A stretch of 64,000 nt of DNA from Erodium maritimum (taxonomy: Eukaryota; Streptophyta; Magnoliopsida; Geraniales; Geraniaceae): contig OY997593.1 of NCBI GenBank assembly GCA_963921825.1, positions 57,086,039 to 57,150,038 of the forward strand, given 5' to 3'. Made by a program: the position numbers and the translations under genes. Below, piece by piece: positions 33,964 through 46,236 of this stretch. Every line of letters begins with the position of its first letter. The stretch's first letter is position 1. The notes below the pieces were generated by a model. The model was not told the DNA's origin. It made no database searches and saw only the letters and a program-made list of their open reading frames with translations.

Positions 33964-35300
33964 TTGTCTGCTTATCCAACGGTAGCGCCCTACTCCACCA
34001 CTACCCCTCCTCTTTCCACTTTTTGTCGACTGACCTTACCCTCATTCTCTTCTCGACAACCATTAGCCTTTCTCCCCTTTCCACTACAGCCTCCAAAGAC
34101 CTCATCGAAGCGGCCATGCAAGGTCGGGCCTAGACCGAAGAAGCTGAGTTGTCGCCGTCCAACAAAGAAGCCGATCATGACTGTCTTAGTCCTCGATATC
34201 ATGGTGCAAGGGGATGAGGATCTTCTTTCTCCAAGCAAAGCCAGCGAGGGTGCTCCTATGCCGGCGGACCAAGGGCGGGTTGAGGCAAGGGAACTAGGAT
34301 CTAGACATGTACGACCATGTTCAATGCCCGAGAAGACCGAAAAGGTAGCCCTCAGGAAAACGTCTAACGACCAATCCCAAACATTCTTTTGCTGTGATAG
34401 AGGAGATGTTTGGAGGTATGTATCTTGATGAACTCCATATCCCAGAGGAGGCTACCGATGACCTAAACTCCCTTTCAGATTTGTGTTGTCTGGTACGCTC
34501 ACATCGTATCATACATACTATTCCTCGACTTTGGATAGTGTCATACGGGGTATCTAGAAGATCATGAGCATGGAGACATGACTCATGGGAGATCGAGTGA
34601 TTATCTTTTTTTTCCAGACCAAGATGGGCCTGTATTAGGTCCTAGATAGGGAACCATAAGACTTATACTACATGTTGAACCGTTGATCCTTACTAGGGTG
34701 ACTTGTTGTGCCCTCTGAAGGAGATCTCTTTAACCCATATATCGTTATGGGTTTGGATAAAAAATCTGACATCAGGACCATGAAATGAGGATATGGGAGA
34801 ACGCATAGGCAACAAGATAGGGAACTTCTTACAAGTGACCACAAATAAATCCGGTCGCATCCATGTCAACCTTCCCTTGCCCCTATATCGTCACCTATTG
34901 CTCACTCTGGGGAAACAACGTTGTTAGGTAGTTATTTTCTTAAGTTACGAATGATTACCTGACCATTGCTATAATTGTGGGTCCATTGAGCATATCGCGA
35001 AGGATTGCGTGTTATGGAACCATAACCCTTAGTTATACCGAATTAGCGTTAGAGCGGGGTAAGGGGGCACCCTTAGTGAATCTAATCCATCCCACCTCGG
35101 TCGGGAATCGAGTGAGCCCTTAAGTCCCTCAACCATCCTTCAGCTGATCCCATCAAGGGACCTTCCTTGGCTCGTCAGGACCGCAACATCGAACACATTC
35201 GAGCTTCTGGAAAATACACCCCTTCCAGCAAGTGCGCGGCGCGAAGATCAAAATAGAGTTGAAAACCTCAGGGATCAAGGTACTTAGTTATCTCTCCCCA
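33964..35300 (+). pseudogene. LINE ORF1 relic (DUF4283/zinc-knuckle type)
   Basis: A decayed coding region whose best evidence is a knuckle at 34967-35008, CYNCGSIEHIAKDC, of the CX2CX4HX4C type with Glu for the usual Gly before His. It is preceded by VTTNKSGRIHVNLPL and LPDHCYN, typical of the DUF4283-to-knuckle region in plant LINE ORF1. Stops and frame changes are frequent. The 154-codon ORF at 33964-34428 is its N-terminal, Ser/Pro-rich part. Element boundaries were not found; 35300-36050 may contain further decayed LINE sequence. Confidence 0.65.
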
Positions 35301-36108
35301 CTCCTAGTATCCTAATATTGGGTCCAAAATGTCACACATATGGATCGGACCCTGAACCTAGATACACATGGGAGTCGGTCCAAACCAAAGCCCCCACACA
35401 ATCTGATCTCCATAAACCAAGACCAGCTCGTGAGAGGGACAACACAGGACGATTTGGAGGGTGAAGGGGAAGCCATAGGGGGCTGAAATAAACCCACACT
35501 CTACCGAAAGAGGACATAACTAGAGCTAAGTCCCAAAGACCCAACATGCGACGTGTTAGGGGGAAGATATGGTTCTGATTCAATAGGCACAGGAAGCACC
35601 CATTCCTATCTCAATGATTACTGATGGATGAGTGAGTTGATACTGCCAAACTACCGCTTGAGGGTGGTGCCACCGCCTTCAGGTATCAGTTTGTCTTTCA
35701 ACTCGACATATTTTTTTCATGGTCTTCAAGATTATCAGAGGGAGGACGCCAGAGATTGTTAACCAAGATATGAGACTATCCACTTGCGCCAAAGCGGTTT
35801 ATTAAGGACGGGAAAGCCAAGCCTCCTACTCGGTCTTTCGTCAAATATTCCCAAAATAGTCGTTACTCATCCGATATTGTTTACCCCACAAAATATTTTT
35901 TGGAATTCTTTTGGCACCTGGCCCATTAACCGTTTCTATTTTAGCTTTTTATGTTCATATATTTTTTTCGTTTTTTTTCATTTACTTTCTGGTTATCTAG
36001 CCATCGGGCTTTTATATTTTATATTAATCTACTTTTCTACTTTAAAAAAATAATTATATGAACTTTTAATTACAGTAGATACTAATTACAACACCAATTG
36101 CATCATCC
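35301..36108. other. Decayed sequence, no gene
   Basis: Minus ORFs of 83 and 61 codons (35312-35583) and an 89-codon plus ORF (35784-36053) have no motif. Probably LINE remainder followed by AT-rich DNA up to the target site at 36109. Confidence 0.35.
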
Positions 36109-36121
36109 ATATCTACATGAG

Positions 36122-37761
36122 TTTTTTTTTATCAACAAATTATTTTTATAAGGTCCAAGTCTTTGAAAAAAAGACAAGGATAAGGGAAAACCCCTCAAAC
36201 CAAACATACAACTCGGTTAAACAAACAACCGAACTAAGGATGGGTCTAACAATCCTATACCCAGATTTTACAGACTTGAAGCAAACCAAACATAATAACG
36301 GGTCTAACAGACCCAATACCCATATTTTGCAATCTTGAAGCACAAAAACTTTTCAAACTAAACGAAAAGGTCTAAATACCCCGATTTTCCAACCATTAAG
36401 CCCTAGAGAAACTGAAGCTTACCAACACCAAAAGTAACTTCAAGCCATCACCGGGTACCGAGAGGTCATCCAACGCTACTAAGCCCACTGATAACTCAAA
36501 CCTCCACGTGGAAACGTCGAGAGCAATGTCCATCGCAACCAAGCCTAGAAAGCACCACCGAGCACTGCTCAACTCTCATCAAGAGAATCCGACCGAGGCC
36601 AACACCACCGGACGACCCAAAAAGGGAGTTGGTTAAGAGAACTCTAAAATCGTCGTCGGAGGTACAAGTAGAAGAGGCTCAAAACCAAGCTCAATCGAGA
36701 CAACCAGATAAGGAAACCAGTAAACGATTACCCAATTCCTCTGCAAAAATTATACCCGACCTACCAAGCACTACTCGATTAACTCAGATAACTAAATTAA
36801 TCCGCCTGAAGCCAACACTCCCGTCGATCCACGAGATAGAGAGTTAGAACAAATCCCAACCTAAATCTTTTCCAACAAAGACTTAGAAAAGCAAATGTTC
36901 TAAACCAAGCAGGGATAAGGTAAAAAAACCTGTAGAGGAAGAGATAACGGGGAGCAATAGTAGACCAAAGACATCCATAAACCGACCTGTAACCCATCAA
37001 AACTACACCGAGGCACCAATTCCACTCCTAAACACCACGAAATGAAAAGCCAACAATCAACAACGACCCCACGGGTCGGAACCACGACCTCACTGGTCGG
37101 ACAACAACTCCTGAAATGGAGAGAACCGGGAAAAGAGGTAGAACAACGGAACCAAAGCAGCTAATAGCCGGCTACGAGAAACAGAAACGGGACATGAGTG
37201 ATGCAGAGGACCTCACACCGGGAAAAGTAAAGCTTCACCGCCAGAGACATCCGACAAGCTAACTAATCCCTTTGGCGAGCAACCGGGACGCAGAAGGTCG
37301 GCTCGAGTTCCGGCGAGCGTCTGCAAGGTTGGTAAACCAGTCTCCAGCTACCCATCTTCGAGATGCGGGGGAGGTCGGACAAAGAGCCACCGGCCAAGCT
37401 CCTGAAACAGTCCCCACCACAACGGAACAGTGGAAAGGCCAGGTCGGAGCTAGCAGGGAAGACAACCAGCAACCACGAGCAGCAGTTCTCCGGTGAGCAG
37501 CCAAGACGAGTCGAGCTTCCACGTGCTTCTAGATCCCAAATCTGGCTCGAGTTCCCGGCGAGCTCCAATAGTCGAAGAGTAGAGAAGAAGAAAGAGGGAG
37601 GGAGAGAGGAGAGCTCGCCACCGGCACCAGTCAGGCCGGAGGGCCCGGTTGTCGCCGGCGGAGAGGGGAGGGGTGACGACTGAGGGTTTGGACTAGGGTT
37701 GGGTAGAGAGGTTTTGGGCGGGAAAAAATGTTAGTATTCCCAAGTCTAGTACTCACCAGTT
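36122..37761 (-). mobile_element. Non-autonomous non-LTR insertion, second copy of the 1.64 kb family
   Basis: Target duplications are atatctacatgag (36109-36121) and atatctacatcag (37762-37774), 12 of 13 identical. A poly(T) run follows the left copy, so the poly(A) end is on minus. On minus, the 3' end shares attgttagacccatcct with the insertion at 29645-31289, and the two lengths are nearly equal (1640 and 1645 bp). The 5' part is TC- and CCG-rich. No ORF has a recognisable domain. Confidence 0.75.
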
Positions 37762-37817
37762 ATATCTACATCAGTTAATTACATCAATTAATTGTATCAA
37801 TCACCTATATAAGTTAT

Positions 37818-39326
37818 GAAAATATTTTTAAACAGTAGTTTTTCCAGAGAAAAAGCCTAGTGCTGGTAACGCATAGAGAAAGTTCGACGGCGGCTTGAAG
37901 CTCTTCTTCGTCGTCGCTGGGATTTGGTTGTGATGATCACCCATGAGAGTGTGGGTGATGGTTTCACCATGGAGCTGCTCAAGACGTGGTTTGAGTGGTG
38001 TTGTGGGGTTGGAGTTTCGCAAGTCTAGTTTGAATGGTGCTATGGGGGTGGGATTTCGCAAGTCTAGATCGGAGGTAAGAGGCCAGTGAGTTGGGGACTT
38101 AATCAGCGGATGGCGGTGCATAGAGCTGTGGACGATGAGGGGCATGGCGGCGGCGCGGGGCAAGGTGGGCATCCTTTGGTGGGGGATTTCTTGGCGATCT
38201 GGGGCGGCCACTTCGCTCCAGAGGCGGAGAACCGAGCAGTCCTGTCATCGCCGTGCGTGGACTGAGGTGCATGGCGGCGACACGGGGTGTTGCGACGATC
38301 CACTGGTAAGGGCTGTTCATCCGTGGATGCAGGGGGGATCTCGGCGAGCCATGTCGACGGAGTGGGGCGAAGCGAGGCACCTTCGGTGAGACTCGTCATG
38401 GTGGTGCCGGTGTCAGTGACGTTTGGTGAGATACGATATTCAGGTGGTCGGTCATTGATGGTGGTGGGCGTTGCAAAATATCGAGATGTCGTGGGTCGCG
38501 GTGACGCTGGGTGATCCTAGGCGGACAAGACGATGACGGTAGTAGCATCGGAGGACAAAGTGGAGGCAACATGAGTAGTCGAACGATGCTTCTTTCCACA
38601 AAGGTTGTTCGTCTGACTGCAGGGGGAATAGGTACCGCAAAGATTTGGTCCTCAGTCAGCGACATGAGGTACCTGTCTGCTGGTAGTGTTCGGACGTTCA
38701 ATGGTCCGACACTAATCCTGAGCATTGACTCAGATGGGCATGCAGAGTCCAATGGAGGGACACCACAAACTTCGAGGGGCGGAACTCACCCTCGCTTCAA
38801 TCAATGAGGACTTCGTGGTCCAGCGGGGGGTCTGTCGGTATTACTGCCTCACTAGACGTATGATGGCATTGATTCCACCAACTACCGACGCGACATTCTT
38901 CAATCAGATTGGGAACCAGCAATTTTACGTTTTAAAAGGCCCTCATTATCATCAGGGGGACGACGTCTGCTGGCTCCTTGGGAGGATGCAAAGTCCAATT
39001 GAGCCATTTCAGTCCCTGGTTAAAGGGCTGTCTGGGGCGTCACTCTTGGGCTTCAAGATTCTACTGGAACACAATTCAGAGTCGATTTATTCCTGATCGG
39101 AGCAACAATCCTCAACAGTAGGCCTGCTCGGCCCGTGCCAATCAGTTTGGAGCCACTATATCGGCGGTCGAAAGACGCTGTCGCAGTACTACCCTCCAGA
39201 CAAGTTTCGACTCTATTAAATCGATTTTACTTTATGTTCCATTGTTAGTTTCAATTTCTTTGTTTCTGTGTTTGCCGTTTTCTAAACACGTTTAATTTAT
39301 AATATTACCTCGTTTACTCAAAAAAA
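37818..39326 (+). mobile_element. Non-LTR insertion, about 1.5 kb
   Basis: Identical 11-bp repeats atataagttat at 37807-37817 and 39327-39337 flank the segment, and a run of A precedes the right copy. The interior has ORFs of up to 127 codons in several frames and a 123-codon plus ORF (38725-39096) without a recognised domain. It lies only 44 bp from the right target duplication of the previous insertion. Confidence 0.7.
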
Positions 39327-39337
39327 ATATAAGTTAT

Positions 39338-41089
39338 AATAATTATTAGGAATAATTGAAAAAACTTAAGGTCATCTATATGCATTTTGAAAAAAAAATT
39401 GATAAATTATTTTTTTATAAAAACTTACAGTGTACTATTTTTCATATGCATATATGTAATTTTTAATAGAATATAACCATGTAACAGTCACGTGACATCT
39501 ATTTTTTTTGAAATTTTTTGCACTATGTGTTTAGTTATTTATTATCCTCATGCATACGTATTTTTCAACCTTTATGTATGCTTATTTAAATGGATCCCCC
39601 TACTTTCTCACTCTGGATTTTCGGTGCTCGAAGCGGGAAGGGAGGACAATACAGAGACATATGACTTGGCTAAGGAATTTCCTGAGGAGGAAGTTCCAAA
39701 AACCCAGTGGGAGCATCTAGGATCGTTAGACAGGCTCCAAGGGATCACAAAGACCTGTGACCCGGCTACGTATCCGTGGATGAGGGCATTCACATTTTTG
39801 CATGACTAGTGATAGGGACGCTACTTAGCATGGGGAAGTAAAAAGAACCTCGCACACATCTTGCGGGTTCGGGACCGATGATGACATAGGCGCTGAAGGC
39901 GAAGGGCAAGGGGAAATGAGGCAATGCTATACCTGGACCACCCAACTAAAGAGGGCCTTGAACCTTTCAGGAATTCCTACTTATCAGTTGGTGGATGAGG
40001 AGAACAATGATGATCAGTAGGCGAGGGCTCTGAAACAGCCCCCCATAACCAATGACTGGTATGTAGGAGGGGGAAGGGGATTTTGTGGGCCTATTCCCTA
40101 AGGCCCGGGGTGAGTGGTGCTTGATCATCTCGAGAAGATCTTGGAAGCATTGGAAGTTTATTAATGCTTTTGTCATTTTTATATTATGGTTTTTATGGTT
40201 TGCTGGACATTTTTAGTTATTGATTTTTATGTTGCTGGGATGGTAGAACGAGGTTTCTGTTTGTCTTTTTCTAAGATGCAAATTAGACCTTTTCTATGGG
40301 TTCACGAGCGTTGGGTATCCTGCTGAGGACCTGGACATATTCTGGAGCCTAGGACCATTGGTCTTTTTGTAACCGAAGTTTGGTAGTAATGCAATTCAAC
40401 CTCGTTGTTGTTTAAAAAACATGTATGCTCATTTATGGGATATCATGAAAATTTTGCAAAAGAATAACCTTGTTAGAGGCTTTGTAGACGGTAAATAGTT
40501 TACTGTAAATTTTTCATAACACACGTAGTTCACCGTATATTTTTTTTACCATGATCCCTAGTTGTAATTGCATTAGATGCTAATTAAGCACACCTATATC
40601 AGTTACTATTAGTGAATAATATATCAAAATCCGAATAAAGGCTTTTCAATTCTTCAATTCTAAAATAAAACTGCTTAACCGCAAATGCACAAAGCCTAAA
40701 ATGGATATGGAAAAAATTTGGATTTTAAGAACCGTTCGTTACTTCCGGACCGCTACACATCGTCTTCTATGATGTCACCAAAAGATCTGGAGCTCCGATG
40801 TGATGTTTGGTGCTATAAAGTCAGCATTTTGCAGAGTCGTTCAAATTTGCTAATCGTTTCGACGCTTCAATACTAAACGAAACTCTAAACTTCATGATTG
40901 TGCTTGTTGTAGTATTGTTGACTAGCAATACAGCCGAATGATCGAGTTTAGTGCTAAACACAGACAACTTCGTACCGTTGCACATGCATGCTCTAAATAC
41001 TTGTGACATTTTCAAATAAAAAGGAGCGTGCATATAATTATAACTCACATATAAACAAAGAAGAGAAGAAGGTGTCAGGAAGATAACGA
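39338..41089. other. LINE-like 3' debris and intergenic DNA
   Basis: 39590-40421 resembles the 3' portion of a LINE (plus strand, ending gcaattcaacctcgttgttg then an A-rich run), with a 105-codon ORF lacking a domain. 40430-41089 is AT-rich without features; the 105-codon minus ORF at 40821-41138 is not supported. Confidence 0.4.
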
Positions 41090-42796
41090 AACCTCTGGAC
41101 CTGCCTCTTCTAAAACCTCCCTTCTCTAGCCTGTTCATCTACAACTTCCCCTCAGTTTTTTGGCAAAGTGAGTCGTGCTTTCATCCCTTCCAAATCGACC
41201 AAATTTGGAAAACGTTTCGGTTTTGTTTTCTTTCTCAACAAGGAGGATCCTACCTCTGCTCTTGCATCTCTGAAACCGTCTTGGCTTGGTTCTGCTCCGC
41301 TGGTCGTGGACTACATTGTTGGGCCGTGCGTAGCTCTAGCCGCCTTCAGGCCACTTCTGCTTCACAGGCACCCTCCAGCACCTCCTAGCTCCTGCTCCTT
41401 CAAATATGTCGTCTCCAACACATCTCACCCCTCGGGCTCCTCGAAAGTGCTCTCCTGCTCGGGCTCCCCGAACCCAAACTGTTCATTCCTTCTCGCTTCC
41501 TCCATCATTGGAGTGGCATCGAGCTGCCAGTCAACCAGCTCTATTTGGTTAGTCCTCTCTCCTTCCTTGAAAATCCAGATTCATTTGGCAGAGCTCGGTG
41601 GCAGAGCGTTCCTGATTTCCTTCTCCTCTGAAGAAGCTTTCTCCGCGACGACGACCAAAAACTAGGACGAGCTCCAGGATTTCTTCGTCGGTTTTTTCTA
41701 AAACGTCTGGTCCGTGCTCAGTGACGGTTGTTTCCAGTGGGTCTCTTTCGTCGAAATACCACTCTCTATGTGCTCGTTGATGATAGTTCACAATCTCGCT
41801 GCCTCAGTCGGGACTCCCATCTTTATCCATCCCTACTCCTCCTCGTTGCCTCGATTGGATCTTGCATTCACTCTCATCTTCATGCGCCGTTTGGCCCCGG
41901 AGACTCAGACCATTAACCTGGAACTCGAGGGCAACTCGTTCCCTATTCTAGCGTCTGATCTCGATTCCCATTTCATCCCTGAAATATTCATCCCTCTCGA
42001 ATCTATGTTGGATGACCTTGAATATGGGAAATCGCTCTGTCGTATTGGGAAGGAGAAGACGTTAGGGCTAAGGATCTGAACTCGCCCTCTCTGCCGGTTC
42101 AGGGTGAAGGTGATGTTCCGCCCTTTCAGTCCGGTCACCGGAACAGTCAATCTTGTTGGAAGTGGCCATCGGATTCCTCGACCTGACGTTTGTAGTTCCC
42201 GAGTGGCCATCCCTTTCGTCTTTTGTGCCTCCGTTTCCCGAGTCCGCGTGTGCATTTCCCTAGGGGACGCCTCTAACTCCGAACCATTCTACTGGATCTG
42301 GGCCTTCCGGCCTAGCTTCTCCATCCCTCTTGGAACTGGGTTCCTCCACAAGTTTAGGCCATGTTAGGCCCAGGTCGAAATGCTCATCCCCTCCTTTGGG
42401 CTCCATGCCCTGCTCCTCTAGGGTTCTTCCCCCCTCATTCTCGTCTTTTATCGCCGATCTTCTCCCCCCTCGATTGATCCCGACTCGTGGCTACCTCGAC
42501 CTAAACGGAAAATTAAGTTGTGAGGAATGGTCATCTCAAGCACTTAAAAGCGCTTAAAGATGTTAGTTATTCTCGCTCTCTAGTATAAGTCAGAAGCTAA
42601 GCGGGCATGGGCGATGTACAAGTCGTTGGGCTTCACCTCCTCTAATAGTGATAAAGACATTATCAAAATGTTTCAAGATCACATCTAATCGAGTTTACAT
42701 GCTTGCTGCTTTCGTTCTTTCTTCTTTCTTCGATTGTATTTCTTTTTTGGAGTGTACAATTTAGATTGAATAAAGCCCGTTGTTTTTCTTGATAAA
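41090..42796 (+). pseudogene. LINE ORF1 relic (RRM type) with poly(A)
   Basis: The first frames read FIPSKSTKFGKRFGFVFF (41180-41233), the RNP1-containing part of the RRM found in ORF1 of one plant LINE group. Alanine/proline- and serine-rich sequence follows, then a C-terminal region broken by frame changes (41714-42079, 42104-42367). The segment ends with an A-run at about 42788-42796. No ORF2 follows, so this copy is internally deleted. A target duplication could not be identified. Confidence 0.62.
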
Positions 42797-44340
42797 AAAA
42801 ACATGAATATATACGTCTGCTGGATAATTGAAGGAATCTCCCATGTATTTTCATGTTAGGGTCGATGGTTGGGTGTCGAATGTGAATACCTAATACAAGG
42901 TGGGTTTGGGTGTTGGTGTAGTTTTACACCTGTCATTTGCCTAAAGAGATTGTTCCACGCATGCAGACGCAAAAGGTATGGAAGTCTAAACATCTAGTGT
43001 GAGGACCACGATAACTGGTCGTATTTATTACTTGTGCTGAAACAAAATTCCTCGGCCCTTTTAATGTTTGATAAGGACAGTTACCATATTCTCATGTATT
43101 GTGTTGTGTTGTGGACCACCAATAAGGAATGAAGGAACCTTCCACCCTCTCATACCCACACTTGCCAGAAGACACCTCTCTCATCAGGGTCTTCTCTGAA
43201 ATCGATGTATAGATTCCAATACAAACTGCCAAGCAGATCCCTATTTCATAACACACAACTATAAGCAACTGATTACAACTATGATGGTATCATTTGATCA
43301 ACCAGACAAGCTCCAACATATCCTTAGCTTGTTACAAGGTTACAATCTTAACCCAACCTGTGAATTAAGCAAGCCACATTACCATATAAACTAACATATC
43401 CTTCAAGATATGAGTTGTCACTAGAAGAAGAGAGGTCTGAGTAGACAAAGCTCAAAACTTGTATCCACTTTCGATCTCTGGTTCTCAACCTATGCACCTG
43501 AAATGGGACAAGAAGGATCAACAATAGCATAGTTAATTAGTATGTGAGAGGTTTCTTTTGCAGCAGCTCCTGTTTCTGCACAACCTTTTCTGTAATGTTA
43601 ATTTAACAAGTGGAATGTCAGAGAATTATATATTGCTTGTTGTGATATTAGCTTGCACTTGAGAGACATATATGCACATGAGATTTTGTGAGCTATTTGT
43701 GGGCTACTATAAGATGATGGCACTATTGTGAATTAAGGTAAAGAATGATAACTACGGAAATCTATGTATTATTTTCACATTTTCTAACATCATTTTTGTC
43801 TTTCACAAGTCTGTTTTTTTGCTGAATTATATTTTTGTGGAAGCTCTACATGGCACCGATACTAGAAAAGGTCATGGATGGCACCACACTGATGCATAGT
43901 ACGGAGCTAGGAAGAATAACCAAGGCTTCTGCAAAAAAAATGTCGTGAGGAGAAAGGAATGAAACCCCACTGTTGGCTAGAATAACAACACAATTTACGC
44001 CCCTCTACATAGACCAAGGATAGAGAATGAGGTTCGATAAGTGGTTCTAAGGACCAGTCCTTTTTGTATCTGAGAAGGGTTGTGAGAGTCAGTCAAAAAA
44101 TTGTCAATTTTCAGGCTAATTTGGAAGAAAAGTATATTTCTCGAAAGATGGTCGATTCTAGTGATCTTACTATTTAGTTAAGGGGTGGAGATTTTTATTT
44201 TTAACAAATTCATGGGTGCTACTTCCTTTTCAATCTCATTATTTGTCTTCTTGAATCTGAATTGTGATTATAAATGACGGCTAGATGAATTAGTAAAGAC
44301 CAAATATTGAAGCTATACCAATGATAAAAGTTACCTTACT
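42797..44340. other. Intergenic, nothing recognised
   Basis: About 1.5 kb of moderate AT content. The 60-codon minus ORF at 43348-43530 lacks motifs. The base composition and absence of repeats make this one of the few stretches that may be unique host DNA. Confidence 0.45.
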
Positions 44341-44554
44341 TAAGACCATGTATAATGGGTCAAACAGGATGATCAAACTGTATGGCAACTATGCAAAATT
44401 AAGGTTTGCAGTTCCTAAAATAAACTTTGTTCTACACTGGTACAAACTGGATGATCAAACCGTATTGTGACTGGATGCTGACTATATGCTGAATTGATAT
44501 TTTGCTGATTTAAAATTAAATGCTTTATTAGAACATTAAACGTTATATAAATTG

Positions 44555-45571
44555 ATTTTTTTTATAAGCTCGAAAATTTATTAGGAAAGACTGATTCCAA
44601 GAAGAAATCAGAAAGCCCCGCTTCTAGAATAAGCAGGGTGATAACCAACAATTACAAAAGGGCTTCACTAACGGGAGCCAGAAGGTCAAGCCTTTTCTTA
44701 GAAACGAAAAAACAAGGAGCAAAAGAACAAAAAAGAAAAAACCCCACCAATCCTCTCCTTCCGATCAAAGACGAGTCGTCGCAGTCTTCTTCTTGGCAGC
44801 CAACTCACGAATTGTAGTCCATGCATCGGTACCAAGAGATGGAGCTACGACTTGATTTTTTCCATTTCGGACTTGCTCAACCTGTTTCCCAATATCGACA
44901 GGACAGACGTATCTTTGTCGATCCGAGACCTTCGGTTTACACACCAAGGTATAAATAGTCGTCAAGTGCTTAGGGGGATGGCTCACACGTTTTGAATGTA
45001 CGAGCACATCTTTCCACGGAGATGTCACCTGCTGTGCAGAATGACCTGTTGACAAATTAGGTGCAACAACTTCATTCAAAACACTAACTGAACTTGGGCT
45101 GGATTGGTCTGCTTGAACATGCCTAGGCTCGGGCCCAACCACCCCTACCTGTGCAGGCCCACTCAACCATCCGGTCCAACACAGTTGGCTTCCTCCCCAC
45201 TCACATCACGTTCATTGGAAACGCACGACCGAGAGATAATCTCGTCCTGGGCTATCGTGACAAGCCCAACAGATTGAAGCCCAGCCCCGCGACACACGTC
45301 TTCAACACCAGAAACGGCCTTCAGTGTAACGCGATCTCCGGAAGAAAGAACGTCCTTTGTACGCGATCTCTGGGAGAGAATTTATCAACATGATTAGTTG
45401 AAACAGAAATAAAATCCCCAACTCTAGCACAATCACCGGATTCTGATGCTACATGATTTTCAGAATCAAAACCAATCTCAGAATTTGAAATCGAAACCCC
45501 ATGAGACTCGGCAACGACATGAACAACCATTGAAATTAATTTGAAAAAAATTAATAACAACATAACTAAAA
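44555..45571 (-). mobile_element. LINE fragment inside Harbinger copy 1
   Basis: A poly(T) run near 44556-44563 and 8-bp repeats ataaattg at 44547-44554 and 45572-45579 suggest a target-primed insertion in minus orientation. Minus ORFs of 133 codons (44765-45166) and 96 codons (45321-45611) probably belong to a zinc-knuckle/RRM-type ORF1 C-terminus (for example SPWKDVLVHSKR), but no domain is certain. The right boundary is approximate. Confidence 0.55.
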
Positions 45572-45636
45572 ATAAATTGTATTCATCTCCGATAATTAAT
45601 GTCAAGTACACAACTGTTGCCTATAAAAATATATCT

Positions 45637-46236
45637 TCAATCATCGTTGGGATTGAAATGCGCTCCAAATCGACCCCATATATGCTTAATCATGTCATTT
45701 TGTAGTTGTCGGTGGGTAGAATCATTTGTGACACTGAGTCGAGCGTCCAAGCGTGCTTGGTATGCCAAGGGACCTCCTCGGTGCCATCGCTCTAGTAGTG
45801 TCCATCTTGGCATTTCTAGAGGGGGATCGAACAACAAGCCGTCATCTCCATACTCGTACCGTTCACGTTCATCCTCTACAATCATGTTGTGTAGAATGAT
45901 TCACGTGTGCATGATATCAATCACAAGGTAGTTGCTCCAAGTACAAACGGGACGAGAAATGATGTGCCACCGTGCTTGAAGAACTCCAAATTCTCGTTAG
46001 ATATCTTTCCGAGCACCTTCTTGGACTTTAGGAAACAATTTCTGTTTGTTTGTGTAGGGATGCCGAATAGTCTTCACGAACCGCCTCCATGATGGGTAAA
46101 TGTCGTCCACCAAATAATAGGGTAGGTCGTACCGATGACCGTTGATCTCGTACTCCACGGCAAGCTCATATCCCAAGAAAGCATCGGGGAACAAATGGTT
46201 GTGGTTGAGAACATTGATGTCGTTGTTGGACCCATC
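45637..46236 (-). pseudogene. PIF/Harbinger transposase, C-terminal half
   Basis: Reading minus from 46236: GSNNDINVL carries the second catalytic Asp of the DDE nuclease, followed by NGHRYDLPYYLVDDIYPSW and FVKTIRHPYTNKQKLF, then QEGARKDI. The catalytic Glu codon that should follow is a TAA stop, then REFGVLQARW continues. After a frameshift, IVEDERERYEYGDDG and the C-terminal tail end at 45637. The N-terminal half with the first Asp is missing; the Gypsy LTR begins exactly there. Normally this nuclear enzyme cuts element ends with the help of ORF1 protein. Confidence 0.85.

Larger units (their letters stand above)
44344..46236 (-). mobile_element. PIF/Harbinger copy 1 (3' half, with transposase fragment)
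   Basis: The left terminus GACCATGTATAATGG follows a TAA triplet (44341-44343). The subterminal region at 44455-44553 is similar to 58117-58215, which shows that the two Harbinger pieces in this nest are separate copies. The transposase 3' half follows on minus, interrupted upstream of its 3' flank by a LINE piece (44555-45571). The element is cut at 46236 by the Gypsy LTR. Confidence 0.75.
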
